This document shows, one piece after another, positions 35,913 through 44,964 of a DNA stretch of 64,000 nt. Both the position numbers and the translations under genes were made by a program. The stretch spans positions 1,860,001 to 1,924,000 of the forward strand of contig NZ_CAJHAF010000001.1 in the NCBI RefSeq assembly GCF_904846315.1, in the 5' to 3' direction. Within the stretch, counting starts at the first letter, position 1. Each line of letters begins with the position of its first letter. The notes under the pieces are model-generated. The model had not been told where the DNA came from and did not search any database. It saw only the letters and a program-made list of their open reading frames with translations. The DNA is from Psychrobacter jeotgali (lineage in GTDB: Bacteria; Pseudomonadota; Gammaproteobacteria; Pseudomonadales; Moraxellaceae).

Positions 35913-37169
35913 TTACATCGTCTCTCGAAACACATCCAGCTCGATCTCATAGCTGGGCTCAGGCTTTTTGAACAGGTACTCGCCGTTACGGATAGAGGCT
36001 AGGACATCAGCACGTTGGCGTACGGCTTCAAATGGCGTATCTGCATCTAACACCAAAAAGTTAGCGGCACGTCCGACTTCTAAACCGTACTCATCTTGAA
36101 TATTCAAGGTTTTGGCACCGTTAAAGGTAATAAAATCAAGACAGACATCAAGCTGGGGTAGTGACATAGTTTGCGCCAAATGAATACCGTTATCTAAGAT
36201 ATTCATCATATTACCGTTACCGGCTGGATACCAAGGATCATTGATAGAGTCTTGACCAAAGGAGATATTGATACCATTTTCCCAAAATTCTTTGACCCGG
36301 GTTAGACCGCGGCGCTTAGGATAAGTATCTTGGCGACCTTGCAGATAGGCGTTTTCAGTCGGCAGCGCGATAAAGTTCATGCCCGACTGTTCAAACAGTC
36401 CCATCATCCGAAACGCATAAGCGTCATCCGCTGAACCAAATGAGCACGTATGACTGGCTGTAGAGCGTGCGCCAATATCTTCAATCATCACTAAGGCGTT
36501 TAGTAACTGTACGTGACGACTCATTGGATCATCGGTTTCGTCACAATGTACGTCGATAAGCTTATCGTACTTAAGAGCTAATTCAACCGTCTTACGTACC
36601 GAATCTTGACCAAACTCGTACGCCCATTCAAAATGCGGAATACCACCAACACAGTCCGCGCCCATCTTCAGCGCCTCCTCCATCAGCTCAACAGCGCCTT
36701 TATAGGCATACATCCCCTCTTGCGGGAAAGCCACAATCTGAATGGTGACGTTATCTTTGAGCTCTTCGCGTAGCTCCAGCATGGCTTTAAGTCCGGTCAA
36801 ATCAGGATCACAAACGTCGATATGAGTACGAATATATTGTACCCCTTTCGACACTTCTTCTTGGATCCCTTTGAGCATCCGCTGCTTGGCATCTTCAAAG
36901 GTCTGATTCTTTTTGACATCGTGCCAGCGGGCAATACCCTCAAATAGCGTACCTGAAGCGTTCTTGGCATCATCACCGCCGCCGGTATAAACATAGTCTA
37001 GATGCAGATGCGAGTCCACATAAGGCGGGACAATTAGCCGCCCTTTTAGGTCAATCTCTTCATCAGCGGCAGGTAGGTTTTTACCTATTTGCTGAATCAC
37101 ACCGTCTTTTACCAAGATCTCATTGGCATCTTCATTACGATAGATATTAGCGTTAGTAAACTTTTTCAT
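35913..37169 (-). CDS. codA: CodA-like cytosine deaminase-family amidohydrolase
   Basis: A 418-residue zinc/iron amidohydrolase of the E. coli CodA group. Metal and catalytic residues are visible: H54 and H56 (SHLHLD), Q150 (FPQEG), H208 and E211 (VHCDETDD), H240 (ASHTCS), D307 (FGQDS). The position equivalent to CodA D314 is S308 and the preceding residue is Q306 instead of His. In E. coli, changes at D314 alter substrate preference, so cytosine may not be the best substrate. It lies 77 bp downstream of an MFS transporter gene. Confidence 0.8.
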   Translation of the reverse strand: MKKFTNANIYRNEDANEILVKDGVIQQIGKNLPAADEEIDLKGRLIVPPYVDSHLHLDYVYTGGGDDAKNASGTLFEGIARWHDVKKNQTFEDAKQRMLKGIQEEVSKGVQYIRTHIDVCDPDLTGLKAMLELREELKDNVTIQIVAFPQEGMYAYKGAVELMEEALKMGADCVGGIPHFEWAYEFGQDSVRKTVELALKYDKLIDVHCDETDDPMSRHVQLLNALVMIEDIGARSTASHTCSFGSADDAYAFRMMGLFEQSGMNFIALPTENAYLQGRQDTYPKRRGLTRVKEFWENGINISFGQDSINDPWYPAGNGNMMNILDNGIHLAQTMSLPQLDVCLDFITFNGAKTLNIQDEYGLEVGRAANFLVLDADTPFEAVRQRADVLASIRNGEYLFKKPEPSYEIELDVFRETM

Positions 37170-37246
37170 TACAAACTCCTATTGTTATTAAGTATTATTA
37201 TTTTTTATTAAAAACTTATTTATTAAAAAATATTTATTGAAAGCCA

Positions 37247-38458
37247 CTAGATCGCAGGAGCATCTAGGGTTTTCTTCGACATAAAGGTAATTATTATCGC
37301 TGGGACAAAACAAAGAATAGACAGATAGACAATACCAAAAACTCCGGTCTCTGGCATGTGTACCAAAATCAATCCTGCCAGCCAAGTAGCAATCATAATT
37401 GAGAAGTTAAAGACACTCGATTGTACTGAAGTGGCAATAGCTTTGGCTTCGGTAACCTGGTGGCTGACTGCGGTTTGGAACATCGTAACCAAAGGACCAA
37501 ACGCCAATCCCCATAATAAGAAGGCGATATGTGCGAAACCATTAGTGCCTCTAAAGAACACGAATAGCAGCATCGCTATTGCGCCCCCGCCTAACATACC
37601 GACGATTAAGCCACGCAAATGCGTATCAATAATCCTAGCTGATAATATGACTGAAATAACTGAACCGATACCGAAGATAAGCAGTGCTAAGCTAATCCCG
37701 CCAGTAAAGGCTATGGTTTCTACCAAGAGCGTAATATAAGTATAAATACTATAATGGGCGACCACCGCTAAAAAAGTCAGCGCTAAAACAATCCAAACCC
37801 CAGGTATTTTAAGCACTGCCAGTGGCGAGTTACTTTGGGTGAGTTTCTCCCCCTTTACAGCGGGCAAGAATTTCATCGCCAGTAGCGCAATGAGCGCACC
37901 TAGTCCACCAAGGACTAAAAACGACATACGCCAGCCCACATGAGTACCGATAAAGGTCATTATTGGCAGACCTAAACTCACTCCAAAAGTATTACCTGCC
38001 ATGATGATAGTAATCGCTTTACCGTGCATATTTTCTGGCACTAGCGCCGTACCGTAAGCGGCAATCATTGGCCACATAATACCGGCACAAATCCCACCCA
38101 GAATACGCATCGCTACGATAAGGTAGTAAGAAGACGTTAACCCAACGACGATGTTAGAGACTGCAAAACCCGTCAGCAGGGCCATTAAAAGTATTTTTCT
38201 GTTCACCCATAAGGTGGCACTGATTAAGGGAATAGCAAAAATTGCCGAAGCTAAGGCATAAATACCGACCAAAAACCCGACTTGGGTCTGCTCGATACCA
38301 AGACCTGCTGTCATTTGCGGCAAGATACCTGAAGGCATAAGCTCGGATAGAATACCAATGAAAGTAACGCTAGCCATAAGACCGAATACGAACCAAGAAA
38401 TAGGGTTCTGGCCATTAGCATTGCCTTCTGAAAAGTTGGCCTTTGAAAGACTTGACAC
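37247..38458 (-). CDS. MFS transporter (drug:H+ antiporter-1-like)
   Basis: A 403-residue inner-membrane protein with about twelve predicted helices, resembling the AraJ/YdhP-type efflux carriers. Motif A (GxxxDrxxRrxx-like) is poorly visible, but the conserved MRILGGICAGIMWPMIAAYG segment (motif C-like, about residue 120) and the GNTFGVSLGLPIMTFIG segment are typical. It lies upstream of the codA-like gene on the same strand, so it may export or import the deaminase's substrate. The specificity is unknown. Confidence 0.82.
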   Translation of the reverse strand: MSSLSKANFSEGNANGQNPISWFVFGLMASVTFIGILSELMPSGILPQMTAGLGIEQTQVGFLVGIYALASAIFAIPLISATLWVNRKILLMALLTGFAVSNIVVGLTSSYYLIVAMRILGGICAGIMWPMIAAYGTALVPENMHGKAITIIMAGNTFGVSLGLPIMTFIGTHVGWRMSFLVLGGLGALIALLAMKFLPAVKGEKLTQSNSPLAVLKIPGVWIVLALTFLAVVAHYSIYTYITLLVETIAFTGGISLALLIFGIGSVISVILSARIIDTHLRGLIVGMLGGGAIAMLLFVFFRGTNGFAHIAFLLWGLAFGPLVTMFQTAVSHQVTEAKAIATSVQSSVFNFSIMIATWLAGLILVHMPETGVFGIVYLSILCFVPAIIITFMSKKTLDAPAI

Positions 38459-39074
38459 ATCCTCTCCTTATTAATCAATAATTTTAAGAAATATCAAACA
38501 CTCTCAACCAAAACATACCAAGGTAAACCCAAGCACTCTTCTTATATAAAATATTTATTATGATAGGACTTAAATAAGTAGAGTTATCAATCTGCTCGCC
38601 TTACAGCACTATTGATGTGAAACAAAGTCTGCTGTATGCAATGCTATCTATTAATCACATTAGCTATAAGTGGAGGCTATAAACAAAAGCTATTGGTAAA
38701 CTAAACATCAAAGTAACTACTTATCGAATATCTTATTGGTTAACTAGAATGATTACTAGAAAGGTAACGAAAATGAGGTTACAGCCTGTTTGAGCTTTGT
38801 AGAAAAGCGTCACTCAACCTTTTACTTCACATCATTTTTTCTTATAGTGGTTACTTAATACGATGTTCATACGATGACTGAGTTATGATTTTATTGATTA
38901 AAAATGAATAATTTTATTCTGATTCTTATTAAAAATGGAATACGAAACCCTAGATCTAAGTGGCTTTCTATCTATTTATGGATTTAAGAAGGTATAAAAA
39001 TAAAAAACTGCTACTAAAATCAACGGCTTATTAAAACTATAGTAGAAATCCACACTAATAACAAGGATAACAAC
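38459..39074. other. 616-bp divergent spacer, MFS / aldo-keto reductase
   Basis: No open frame or RNA gene recognised. It must hold the promoters of both divergent genes. A small inverted repeat GAATAATTTTATTC (38906-38919) is the only notable structure. AAGGA precedes the aldo-keto reductase start. Confidence 0.4.
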
Positions 39075-39923
39075 ATGAGTAATACAAGATATAACATTCG
39101 TACTGCTGGACAAGCTAAAATTCCAGTACTGGGATTAGGTACATGGCAATCGACAGGGCAAGAGTGTATCAATGTAGTCAATGAAGCTTTGAAGATGGGC
39201 TATGAGCACATTGATACTGCTCAAGCTTATGATAATGAAAAAGAGGTGGGTCAAGGGATCAAAAAATCAGGAGTAGCTCGGGATAAATTTTTCTTGACCA
39301 CTAAGATTTTTCCTGATGATATGAAGTTTGAGCCCGAGAAATTAAAAGCGGCTGCTAAGCGTTCACTTGAGAACCTAGGTACCGATTACGTTGATTTACT
39401 GCTACTTCATTGGCCCGATGATCGTGTGCCTTTATCAGAAACTATTCCTGCGTTGTGTGAATTACAAAAGCAAGGACTAACTCGTAATATTGGCGTCTCT
39501 AACTTCAATATTGCTAATATTATCGAAGCAAAAAAGTATGCTGACGTGCCGATTGTGGTTAACCAAGTCGAGTTTCACCCTTTTATCAAACAGCATACTT
39601 TACAATCATTTTTGAACAATCATCATATTCTCTTAGAAGCCTATTCACCGCTAGCTCGTGGTGATGTCTTCGATAATGAGATTATCAAAGAGATTGCTGA
39701 GCAGCATAACATTACTCCAGCACAGGTTTCACTCGCTTGGATTCTATCCGACAATAAGCGTATCGCTATTCCTAAAACCTCTAACCCCGATCACTTACAA
39801 GGCAATTTAGATGCCGTTGAGGTGCAATTGAGTGCTGATGAGTTGGAAAAGATAGGTAAGCTTGCTCGCTCTGACGGCCGTAAGATTGAGCATCCTGATT
39901 ACTCTCCTGAGTGGGATGATTGA
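39075..39923 (+). CDS. aldo/keto reductase
   Basis: A 282-residue NADPH-dependent oxidoreductase of the 2,5-diketo-D-gluconate reductase (DkgA/B) type. The catalytic tetrad is D47, Y52, K77 and H112 (HIDTAQAYDNE, TTKIF, LLLLHWPDD). The cofactor-binding segments PKTSNPDHLQGNLDA and GVSNFNIANI are present. It reduces aldehydes and ketones in the cytoplasm; the specific substrate is unknown. It stands alone and ends at a bidirectional terminator shared with ccmE. Confidence 0.92.
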   Translation: MSNTRYNIRTAGQAKIPVLGLGTWQSTGQECINVVNEALKMGYEHIDTAQAYDNEKEVGQGIKKSGVARDKFFLTTKIFPDDMKFEPEKLKAAAKRSLENLGTDYVDLLLLHWPDDRVPLSETIPALCELQKQGLTRNIGVSNFNIANIIEAKKYADVPIVVNQVEFHPFIKQHTLQSFLNNHHILLEAYSPLARGDVFDNEIIKEIAEQHNITPAQVSLAWILSDNKRIAIPKTSNPDHLQGNLDAVEVQLSADELEKIGKLARSDGRKIEHPDYSPEWDD

Positions 39924-39983
39924 TAGTCTTTTTTATAAGCTAATAATTGGAAGAAAGTAGGCTCTTATAAGCTAAGAACATCC

Positions 39984-40022
39984 AAAAAAAAGCCACCGAT
40001 TAATAACCGGTGGCTTTTTTAA
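39984..40022. terminator. bidirectional terminator, aldo-keto reductase / ccmE
   Basis: AAAAAAGCCACCG and CGGTGGCTTTTTT form a long perfect stem around a 9-nt loop, flanked by A-runs and T-runs. It ends both convergent transcripts. Confidence 0.92.
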
Positions 40023-40061
40023 TTGACGCTAGCACTAAGTATAAGCTCAAATAAAAACTGA

Positions 40062-40562
40062 TTACTGCTGTAAAGTTTGAGTCTCACGGATAGGCTCAGC
40101 AGGATTATACTGCTCAGAGGCGGGTATTGCCCCATTGCGATTGTGCTCTTTCATGGATTTTGCAACTTCTGGCGGCATATAATTCTCATCGTGCTTCGCC
40201 AATACCTCTCCTGCGACAAAGGTTTCTCCTTGCATCTTACCCGTCGCGACTACCCCTGAATTCTCCGCAAACAAATCAGGCAAAATACCTTGATAAGTCA
40301 CAGGAACCGTTGAGGCAAAGTCAGTAATAGCAAACTCAACACTTAAAGGATCGTTGGCTGAGCGTTGCACACTACCAGCCACCACCATTCCACCAGCACG
40401 AATACGTTTATCCTGCGGAGCTTCACCTTGAGCAATAGCCGTAGCATCAAAATAATAATCCGTCTGCTGACCAATCGCATAGATAACCAGCACTACTGCA
40501 ATCGCTGCCCCTGCGAGCGTGAACATAACCCACATTAGCTTTTTGCGTCGGACTGCGTTCAT
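40062..40562 (-). CDS. ccmE: cytochrome c maturation haem chaperone CcmE
   Basis: A 166-residue haem chaperone anchored in the inner membrane by one helix (about 9-31) with its OB-fold domain in the periplasm. The haem-binding histidine is H124 in [11 protein letters not shown], the hallmark of CcmE. It receives haem via CcmABCD and hands it to the ligation complex. The ccm genes end here; ccmFGH are not in the window. ccmD lies 250 bp upstream, an unusually long gap. Confidence 0.97.
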   Translation of the reverse strand: MNAVRRKKLMWVMFTLAGAAIAVVLVIYAIGQQTDYYFDATAIAQGEAPQDKRIRAGGMVVAGSVQRSANDPLSVEFAITDFASTVPVTYQGILPDLFAENSGVVATGKMQGETFVAGEVLAKHDENYMPPEVAKSMKEHNRNGAIPASEQYNPAEPIRETQTLQQ

Positions 40563-40812
40563 AACACCACCTCATTGATGAGTGACTATTTTGCTAATTA
40601 AATCTCTTGTAGGTCCAATAATTCGCAAAATAAATTAATAGCTAGGGTATTCATCTAAAAAGAATATAAACACACCCTTATCATGAGTATATGATAGCAT
40701 TTTTTAGTGAACTCAATAAGCCCTAGACTTATCGATAGAACTGATGAGTATAGATTAGAATAAGTTAAAAAAATAATTTCTTATAGTTTAAGGTCATGAT
40801 TTTTATAGTATT

Positions 40813-41025
40813 TTAGAGGGTAGTAGATTTATTGGCATTAGCACTACGCTGTGCTTGACGCACTTGTTGAATATTAAGCTGTTTGATAAGCGCTTGTCTC
40901 TGACGACGACTGTATAGAATAAAGATAAGCATAGCACCGACGGTAATCGCCCAGCATGACCAGACAAAAACCCCATGCTCCCCCATGGCGATAAACTCAG
41001 AAATGCTATAAAAATAGGGCTGCAC
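40813..41025 (-). CDS. ccmD: haem exporter subunit CcmD
   Basis: A 70-residue single-pass membrane protein. The N-terminal SEFIAMGEHGVFVWSCWAIT segment is the CcmD signature (FxxMGGxGxYVW-like), followed by a helix and a basic cytoplasmic tail. CcmD is needed to release holo-CcmE from CcmABC. It lies 76 bp after ccmC, within the ccm order A-B-C-D-E. Confidence 0.9.
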   Translation of the reverse strand: MQPYFYSISEFIAMGEHGVFVWSCWAITVGAMLIFILYSRRQRQALIKQLNIQQVRQAQRSANANKSTTL

Positions 41026-41101
41026 TACTCTCTCCTAACGCTAGGTTTTAACCAATTTAAACTTATCATCTGTAAATAAATTATAAAGTGAAACGATGGC
41101 A

Positions 41102-41899
41102 CTATTTTTGCTGACCACGGACGTACTCTTTTACCCACGCCTTTCCTTGGTCACGGTACAAAATAAGCGTATTGGTACGATAAATAGCCAAGGTTGCTAC
41201 CAACAAATAGCTACCAATAATCATTAATAATAAGGGCATCCACATATCGGCTGACATCTTTGGGGCTTCGGTCAAAGTAAAAGTTGCGCCTTGATGCAAA
41301 GTATTCCACCACTCTACCGAGTACTTAATAATCGGCAAGTTGACTGCGCCTACCACTGATAGGATAGCCGCCGCTTTACCACGGTTAGCAGTATGTTCAA
41401 ACGCCGCAAACAAAGCCATCACGCCTGCATATAAAAACGCTAAAATCAGCATCGAGGTCAAACGCGCATCCCAAACCCAATAAGTACCCCAAGTGGGTTT
41501 TGCCCAGATAGAGCCGGTCAGCAGACTAATCACCGTTAATAAAAAACCTATTGGCGCTAGGGCTTGAGCAACCAGATTGGCGGTCTTAATCTTCCATACC
41601 AAAAAGATTACCCCCAATACGGCTAAGGCAAAATAAATGGAAATGGCAAGGCTGGCTGCGGGTACATGGATAAAGATAATACGATAGCTGTTACCCTGTA
41701 AGTAGTCAGGCGGCGCAAAAGCCAAGCCCCAAACACTACCAATTAGTAGACAAATACCCGCTAAAATAGCTAACCATTTGACCCAAGGCGCAAAGATACG
41801 AAAAAACTGCTTGGTACCTACAGTGGTCAAGAAAACTTGCCATATACGCTGCCATAGGCTAGGAGATGAGACTTTATTCATGTTTGGCATGGGATACAA
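41102..41899 (-). CDS. ccmC: haem-handling membrane protein CcmC
   Basis: A 265-residue inner-membrane protein with about six helices. The tryptophan-rich haem-binding motif is seen in WGTYWVWDARLTS, with a periplasmic His before helix 3 (FIHVPAAS) and another later (NTLHQGA). CcmC loads haem onto CcmE. The first ATG may be at residue 1 (MYPMPN) or residue 4; both are weakly supported. ccmB is 183 bp upstream. Confidence 0.95.
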   Translation of the reverse strand: MYPMPNMNKVSSPSLWQRIWQVFLTTVGTKQFFRIFAPWVKWLAILAGICLLIGSVWGLAFAPPDYLQGNSYRIIFIHVPAASLAISIYFALAVLGVIFLVWKIKTANLVAQALAPIGFLLTVISLLTGSIWAKPTWGTYWVWDARLTSMLILAFLYAGVMALFAAFEHTANRGKAAAILSVVGAVNLPIIKYSVEWWNTLHQGATFTLTEAPKMSADMWMPLLLMIIGSYLLVATLAIYRTNTLILYRDQGKAWVKEYVRGQQK

Positions 41900-42082
41900 A
41901 ACCTATTGACCAGCTGTTTGGTTAAAGCAACATTTTATATCGTTAGCTAACCTGCTGGCATTAAATACTAGACAGAATTTATGAGAAAATGCTACTTAGA
42001 TGACTATTATAGCAAACTTGCCACTTTTCAACATGCCGTTAATGAGCAGGGTTTAAAAGTATGAATGAATAATCAATTCGCC

Positions 42083-42808
42083 CTAATTAAGCCATGACAT
42101 TTTTAGCGTCAAAGCGATCACTAACGGCATAACTAAAACAGAGGCGATACTACCCGCTAGTAGCAGGGCCAAGATCGGCAAACCATTCATCCCAGTAGCG
42201 AACAAATCCACCGCACCGGTGGCAAATATTAATACGGGCAACTGCATCGGCAATGCAATTAAGGGCACTAACACCGCGCCATTTTTCAATGATAAGGTCA
42301 AGCTACTGGCCACTGCCGATAGCATTAGTAGCATAGGACTACCGGCTATAATCGAGACCATGAGTATCCCTGCATCAAACCAACTCAGCTGAAATAAGGG
42401 AACTGCTAATAAGCTTAGCAGCGCAACGATACCACTACTAAATATCCAGTGAATAGTCAGCCGAATCAATACCCAAAGCGGTAGCGATGCCTTAGCCACC
42501 ACTAACTGTGCCAGTGTGCCGTTATCGAGCGCAGGTTTAAATAAACCGTCAACGCCCATAACCAAAGACAACAAGGCGGCAATCCACACGGCGGATACCC
42601 CAAGGCGCTGCAATAGTTGAGGTTCGCTACCCACTGCCAGCGGAAATAAGGTAATAATCATCAAAAATAAAACCAAAGGATATAACCATTGCACGGCACC
42701 TTGCTGCTTGACCTGCCATTCGCGGCGCCACAGTTGAGTAAAACTAATAGTGCGCGGCTCTGTTACTGCTTGGCCCATACGATTACTCGGCGCTAAGCTG
42801 TCTGTCAT
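42083..42808 (-). CDS. ccmB: haem exporter permease CcmB
   Basis: A 241-residue six-helix permease of the CcmAB complex. The N-terminal TQLWRREWQVKQQGAVQWLYPLVLFLMI and the central GSPMLLMLSAVASSLTLSLKNGAVLVPLI-like segment are typical of CcmB. ATP hydrolysis by CcmA through this subunit drives release of holo-CcmE. It begins 21 bp after ccmA. Confidence 0.94.
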   Translation of the reverse strand: MTDSLAPSNRMGQAVTEPRTISFTQLWRREWQVKQQGAVQWLYPLVLFLMIITLFPLAVGSEPQLLQRLGVSAVWIAALLSLVMGVDGLFKPALDNGTLAQLVVAKASLPLWVLIRLTIHWIFSSGIVALLSLLAVPLFQLSWFDAGILMVSIIAGSPMLLMLSAVASSLTLSLKNGAVLVPLIALPMQLPVLIFATGAVDLFATGMNGLPILALLLAGSIASVLVMPLVIALTLKMSWLN

Positions 42809-42829
42809 TACTTATCCTTTTCGTTTTAC

Positions 42830-43498
42830 TTATACCATATAATCTGACAAATCGAGCACTTGATTGGCAACGCCGACGGGCTGGTGACTGGTCATAATTA
42901 TCGCCCCGCCACTATTTACAAACGCCCGCAGCCTATCCTCCATCCTCGCCACCATATCGACATCCAGCGCTGTAAAAGGCTCATCTAACAACCATAATGG
43001 GGTCACCTTTGGTGTTAATAAATACAAACGAGCTAAAGTGATACGCCGCGTCTGACCGGCAGATAAATGGTTTGAGCTTAGCATCTCAAACCCTTGCAAA
43101 CCTACCCAAGCTAACGCCTCATCTATCTCCGCAGCCGTTGGTGATATGCCATATAAGTTTAGTAAAAACTTCAGATTCTGCGCTACCGTTAGACTAGGAT
43201 TGATACCAAGCTGGTGCGAGACATAAAGCGGCTGCACTGGTAATCCTGCTATCCCTTGATAAGCAACCTCTCCTGTCAGAATCGGCAATAGGCCTGCCAA
43301 CTGCATCAGCAGTGTGGTCTTACCGGTACCATTAGCGCCAATCAAGTGACAAATATTGCCCGTAGCTAAATCCAGCATCACTTCTTCACATAATGGGATC
43401 TCACCGCGTTGAACAGTGACATTATCTAGCTGCAACATAGGTGTAGCTTGCGATACAGGCATAGAGTTAGGAGCAGATGCAGGCGATGCTATCATCAA
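42830..43498 (-). CDS. ccmA: haem exporter ATPase CcmA
   Basis: A 222-residue ABC ATPase. Walker A is GANGTGKTT, the signature is LSAGQTRRITLARL, Walker B is PLWLLDEPFTALD, and the switch His is in MTSHQP. The short length and the replacement of the usual LSGGQ by LSAGQ are normal for CcmA. First gene of the ccm block. Confidence 0.95.
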   Translation of the reverse strand: MMIASPASAPNSMPVSQATPMLQLDNVTVQRGEIPLCEEVMLDLATGNICHLIGANGTGKTTLLMQLAGLLPILTGEVAYQGIAGLPVQPLYVSHQLGINPSLTVAQNLKFLLNLYGISPTAAEIDEALAWVGLQGFEMLSSNHLSAGQTRRITLARLYLLTPKVTPLWLLDEPFTALDVDMVARMEDRLRAFVNSGGAIIMTSHQPVGVANQVLDLSDYMV

Positions 43499-43572
43499 AA
43501 CCTCTTATAATTTATTAAGTGAGCTATCATCGTTTGCCAGCCAGCACCGTCCACCAGAAATTCATAACGCCA

Positions 43573-43640
43573 TACAATATAATCGGTTCAAAATAAAAGA
43601 GGTCTAAAAGTGTTGGCCTACTACTGGTATAATTTTAAGT
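43573..43640 (+). repeat. dispersed palindromic repeat, half copy D
   Basis: GGTTCAAAATAAAAG ... CTACTACTGGTATAATTTT aligns by eye with the reverse complement of the right arm plus flank of copies B and C. No matching second arm was found nearby. It sits between divergent ccmA and the gene starting at 43761. Confidence 0.5.
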
Positions 43641-43760
43641 TGAAGCGGCTAATCCTATGCAAACAATATTCAGCACAAATAGGGATTACGTTCATGGCAT
43701 AATACGCTATGCTCACTACAACCTTACAGTATAACAAATTGTCGATAACTATCGATATCT

Positions 43761-44849
43761 ATGACGTTAAAAACTATGACTCAAAAAACCAGTATCAACG
43801 ACTCTTCTAATCACAGTACCGCTCACGTGCCCTCTACTCAAGCAGCCGCTCCTATTGCCTCCATAGAGCGCTTGATTGAGGCGCAAGTTGCTTTTATCCA
43901 GCAATGGTTGCAGCAGCAAGCTGAACCTTTAGTCATGCAAATGTGGCAATGGCTCGGGGCGCAGCCGATGAGCCGTTATATCAATAGCGAGGATCTGCAG
44001 CGCCTTATCAATGATGGGCTGCTTAGCCAGCCGATGAGCGCCGCCATACGTACTGATATTCGTGATATTTTACGTACCGTAATTTATCATCCGGTCAATG
44101 ATAACGTCCCTTTGTCTGAGCTGATTGATGATACCCAAGTAGAGACTCTGGCAAGCTACGTCGGCAGTCACGAGCAGCAGCGCAATATATTGATTCATAC
44201 CTTAGTAGGTAATGAGACTTTTGCAGACCTGCTCACTCAGACGCTATACCATGCTATCAACGACTTTATGGAAGGCACTTTAGATAAGGCAGGCGGGGTC
44301 GGCAAACTGATGAAAATGGGGCGCAGCTCATTTGAAAAAGCGACCAATCGCAACCTTGATGAAAAACTACAAAGTTACTTACATCGCAATATCAAGGATC
44401 TAGCTCGCCGCGCAGAAGCCAACGCTCAAGAGCATTTATCAAACGAAGAAGTGACCCGCTTGCTAACCACAGGTTGGACACGTATAAAAGATCAGCCTGT
44501 GAGTCACATTCAAACTTATTTGCGCGAGGATGCCGACCATAGTAGCATTGATCATCTCGAGGCTAGTGCCCAGCAGAGCTTTAACCGTCTGCGCTTATCG
44601 CCTTATTTGCGTAGTTTAGTCGCCGCCAGCGTTGAGACTTGGTACACCAATCATCAGTCCGACACTATCGCTACTTTAGCCGCTGGTCTGAATATCGACG
44701 AGCAAGCGCTAGCGCAATTGAGCACGGCGTTATTACCAATTGCCTACGATGCTATTGAAAGTGAGGAGCTCAGGGCTCATATTGAAGAGATGTTACAGGC
44801 TTTTTATGCTCAGCCTCAATTAAAAGACATCCTAACCTTTAGCCTCTAA
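43761..44849 (+). CDS. conserved-looking helical protein of unknown function
   Basis: A 362-residue, largely helical, soluble protein. I do not recognise a domain. It has no signal peptide and no clear membrane segment. It is rich in Q, A, L, D and R. An ATG at 43776 (MTQKT) is an alternative start, and no clear ribosome-binding site separates the two. The next gene is 115 bp downstream on the same strand, so they may be co-transcribed. Codon use looks like that of its neighbours. Confidence 0.7.
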   Translation: MTLKTMTQKTSINDSSNHSTAHVPSTQAAAPIASIERLIEAQVAFIQQWLQQQAEPLVMQMWQWLGAQPMSRYINSEDLQRLINDGLLSQPMSAAIRTDIRDILRTVIYHPVNDNVPLSELIDDTQVETLASYVGSHEQQRNILIHTLVGNETFADLLTQTLYHAINDFMEGTLDKAGGVGKLMKMGRSSFEKATNRNLDEKLQSYLHRNIKDLARRAEANAQEHLSNEEVTRLLTTGWTRIKDQPVSHIQTYLREDADHSSIDHLEASAQQSFNRLRLSPYLRSLVAASVETWYTNHQSDTIATLAAGLNIDEQALAQLSTALLPIAYDAIESEELRAHIEEMLQAFYAQPQLKDILTFSL

Positions 44850-44964
44850 AGCTAATTAGCATTAGATCCGTTGAACATCAAAGATCATTTAGCGCTAAAA
44901 CTATACATCAAAAACTACACATCGCTTTTATCTGTTCGCCTTTATTAATAGTTCTACCTTATTT

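Noticed and set aside
37356..37739. 127-residue frame antisense to the MFS gene
   Set aside because: It mirrors the hydrophobic codons of the MFS gene and has no independent start signal or neighbour; a shadow frame.
38906..38919. GAATAATTTTATTC as a Fur box
   Set aside because: It is a small palindrome but matches the 7-1-7 consensus poorly, and neither flanking gene is linked to iron.
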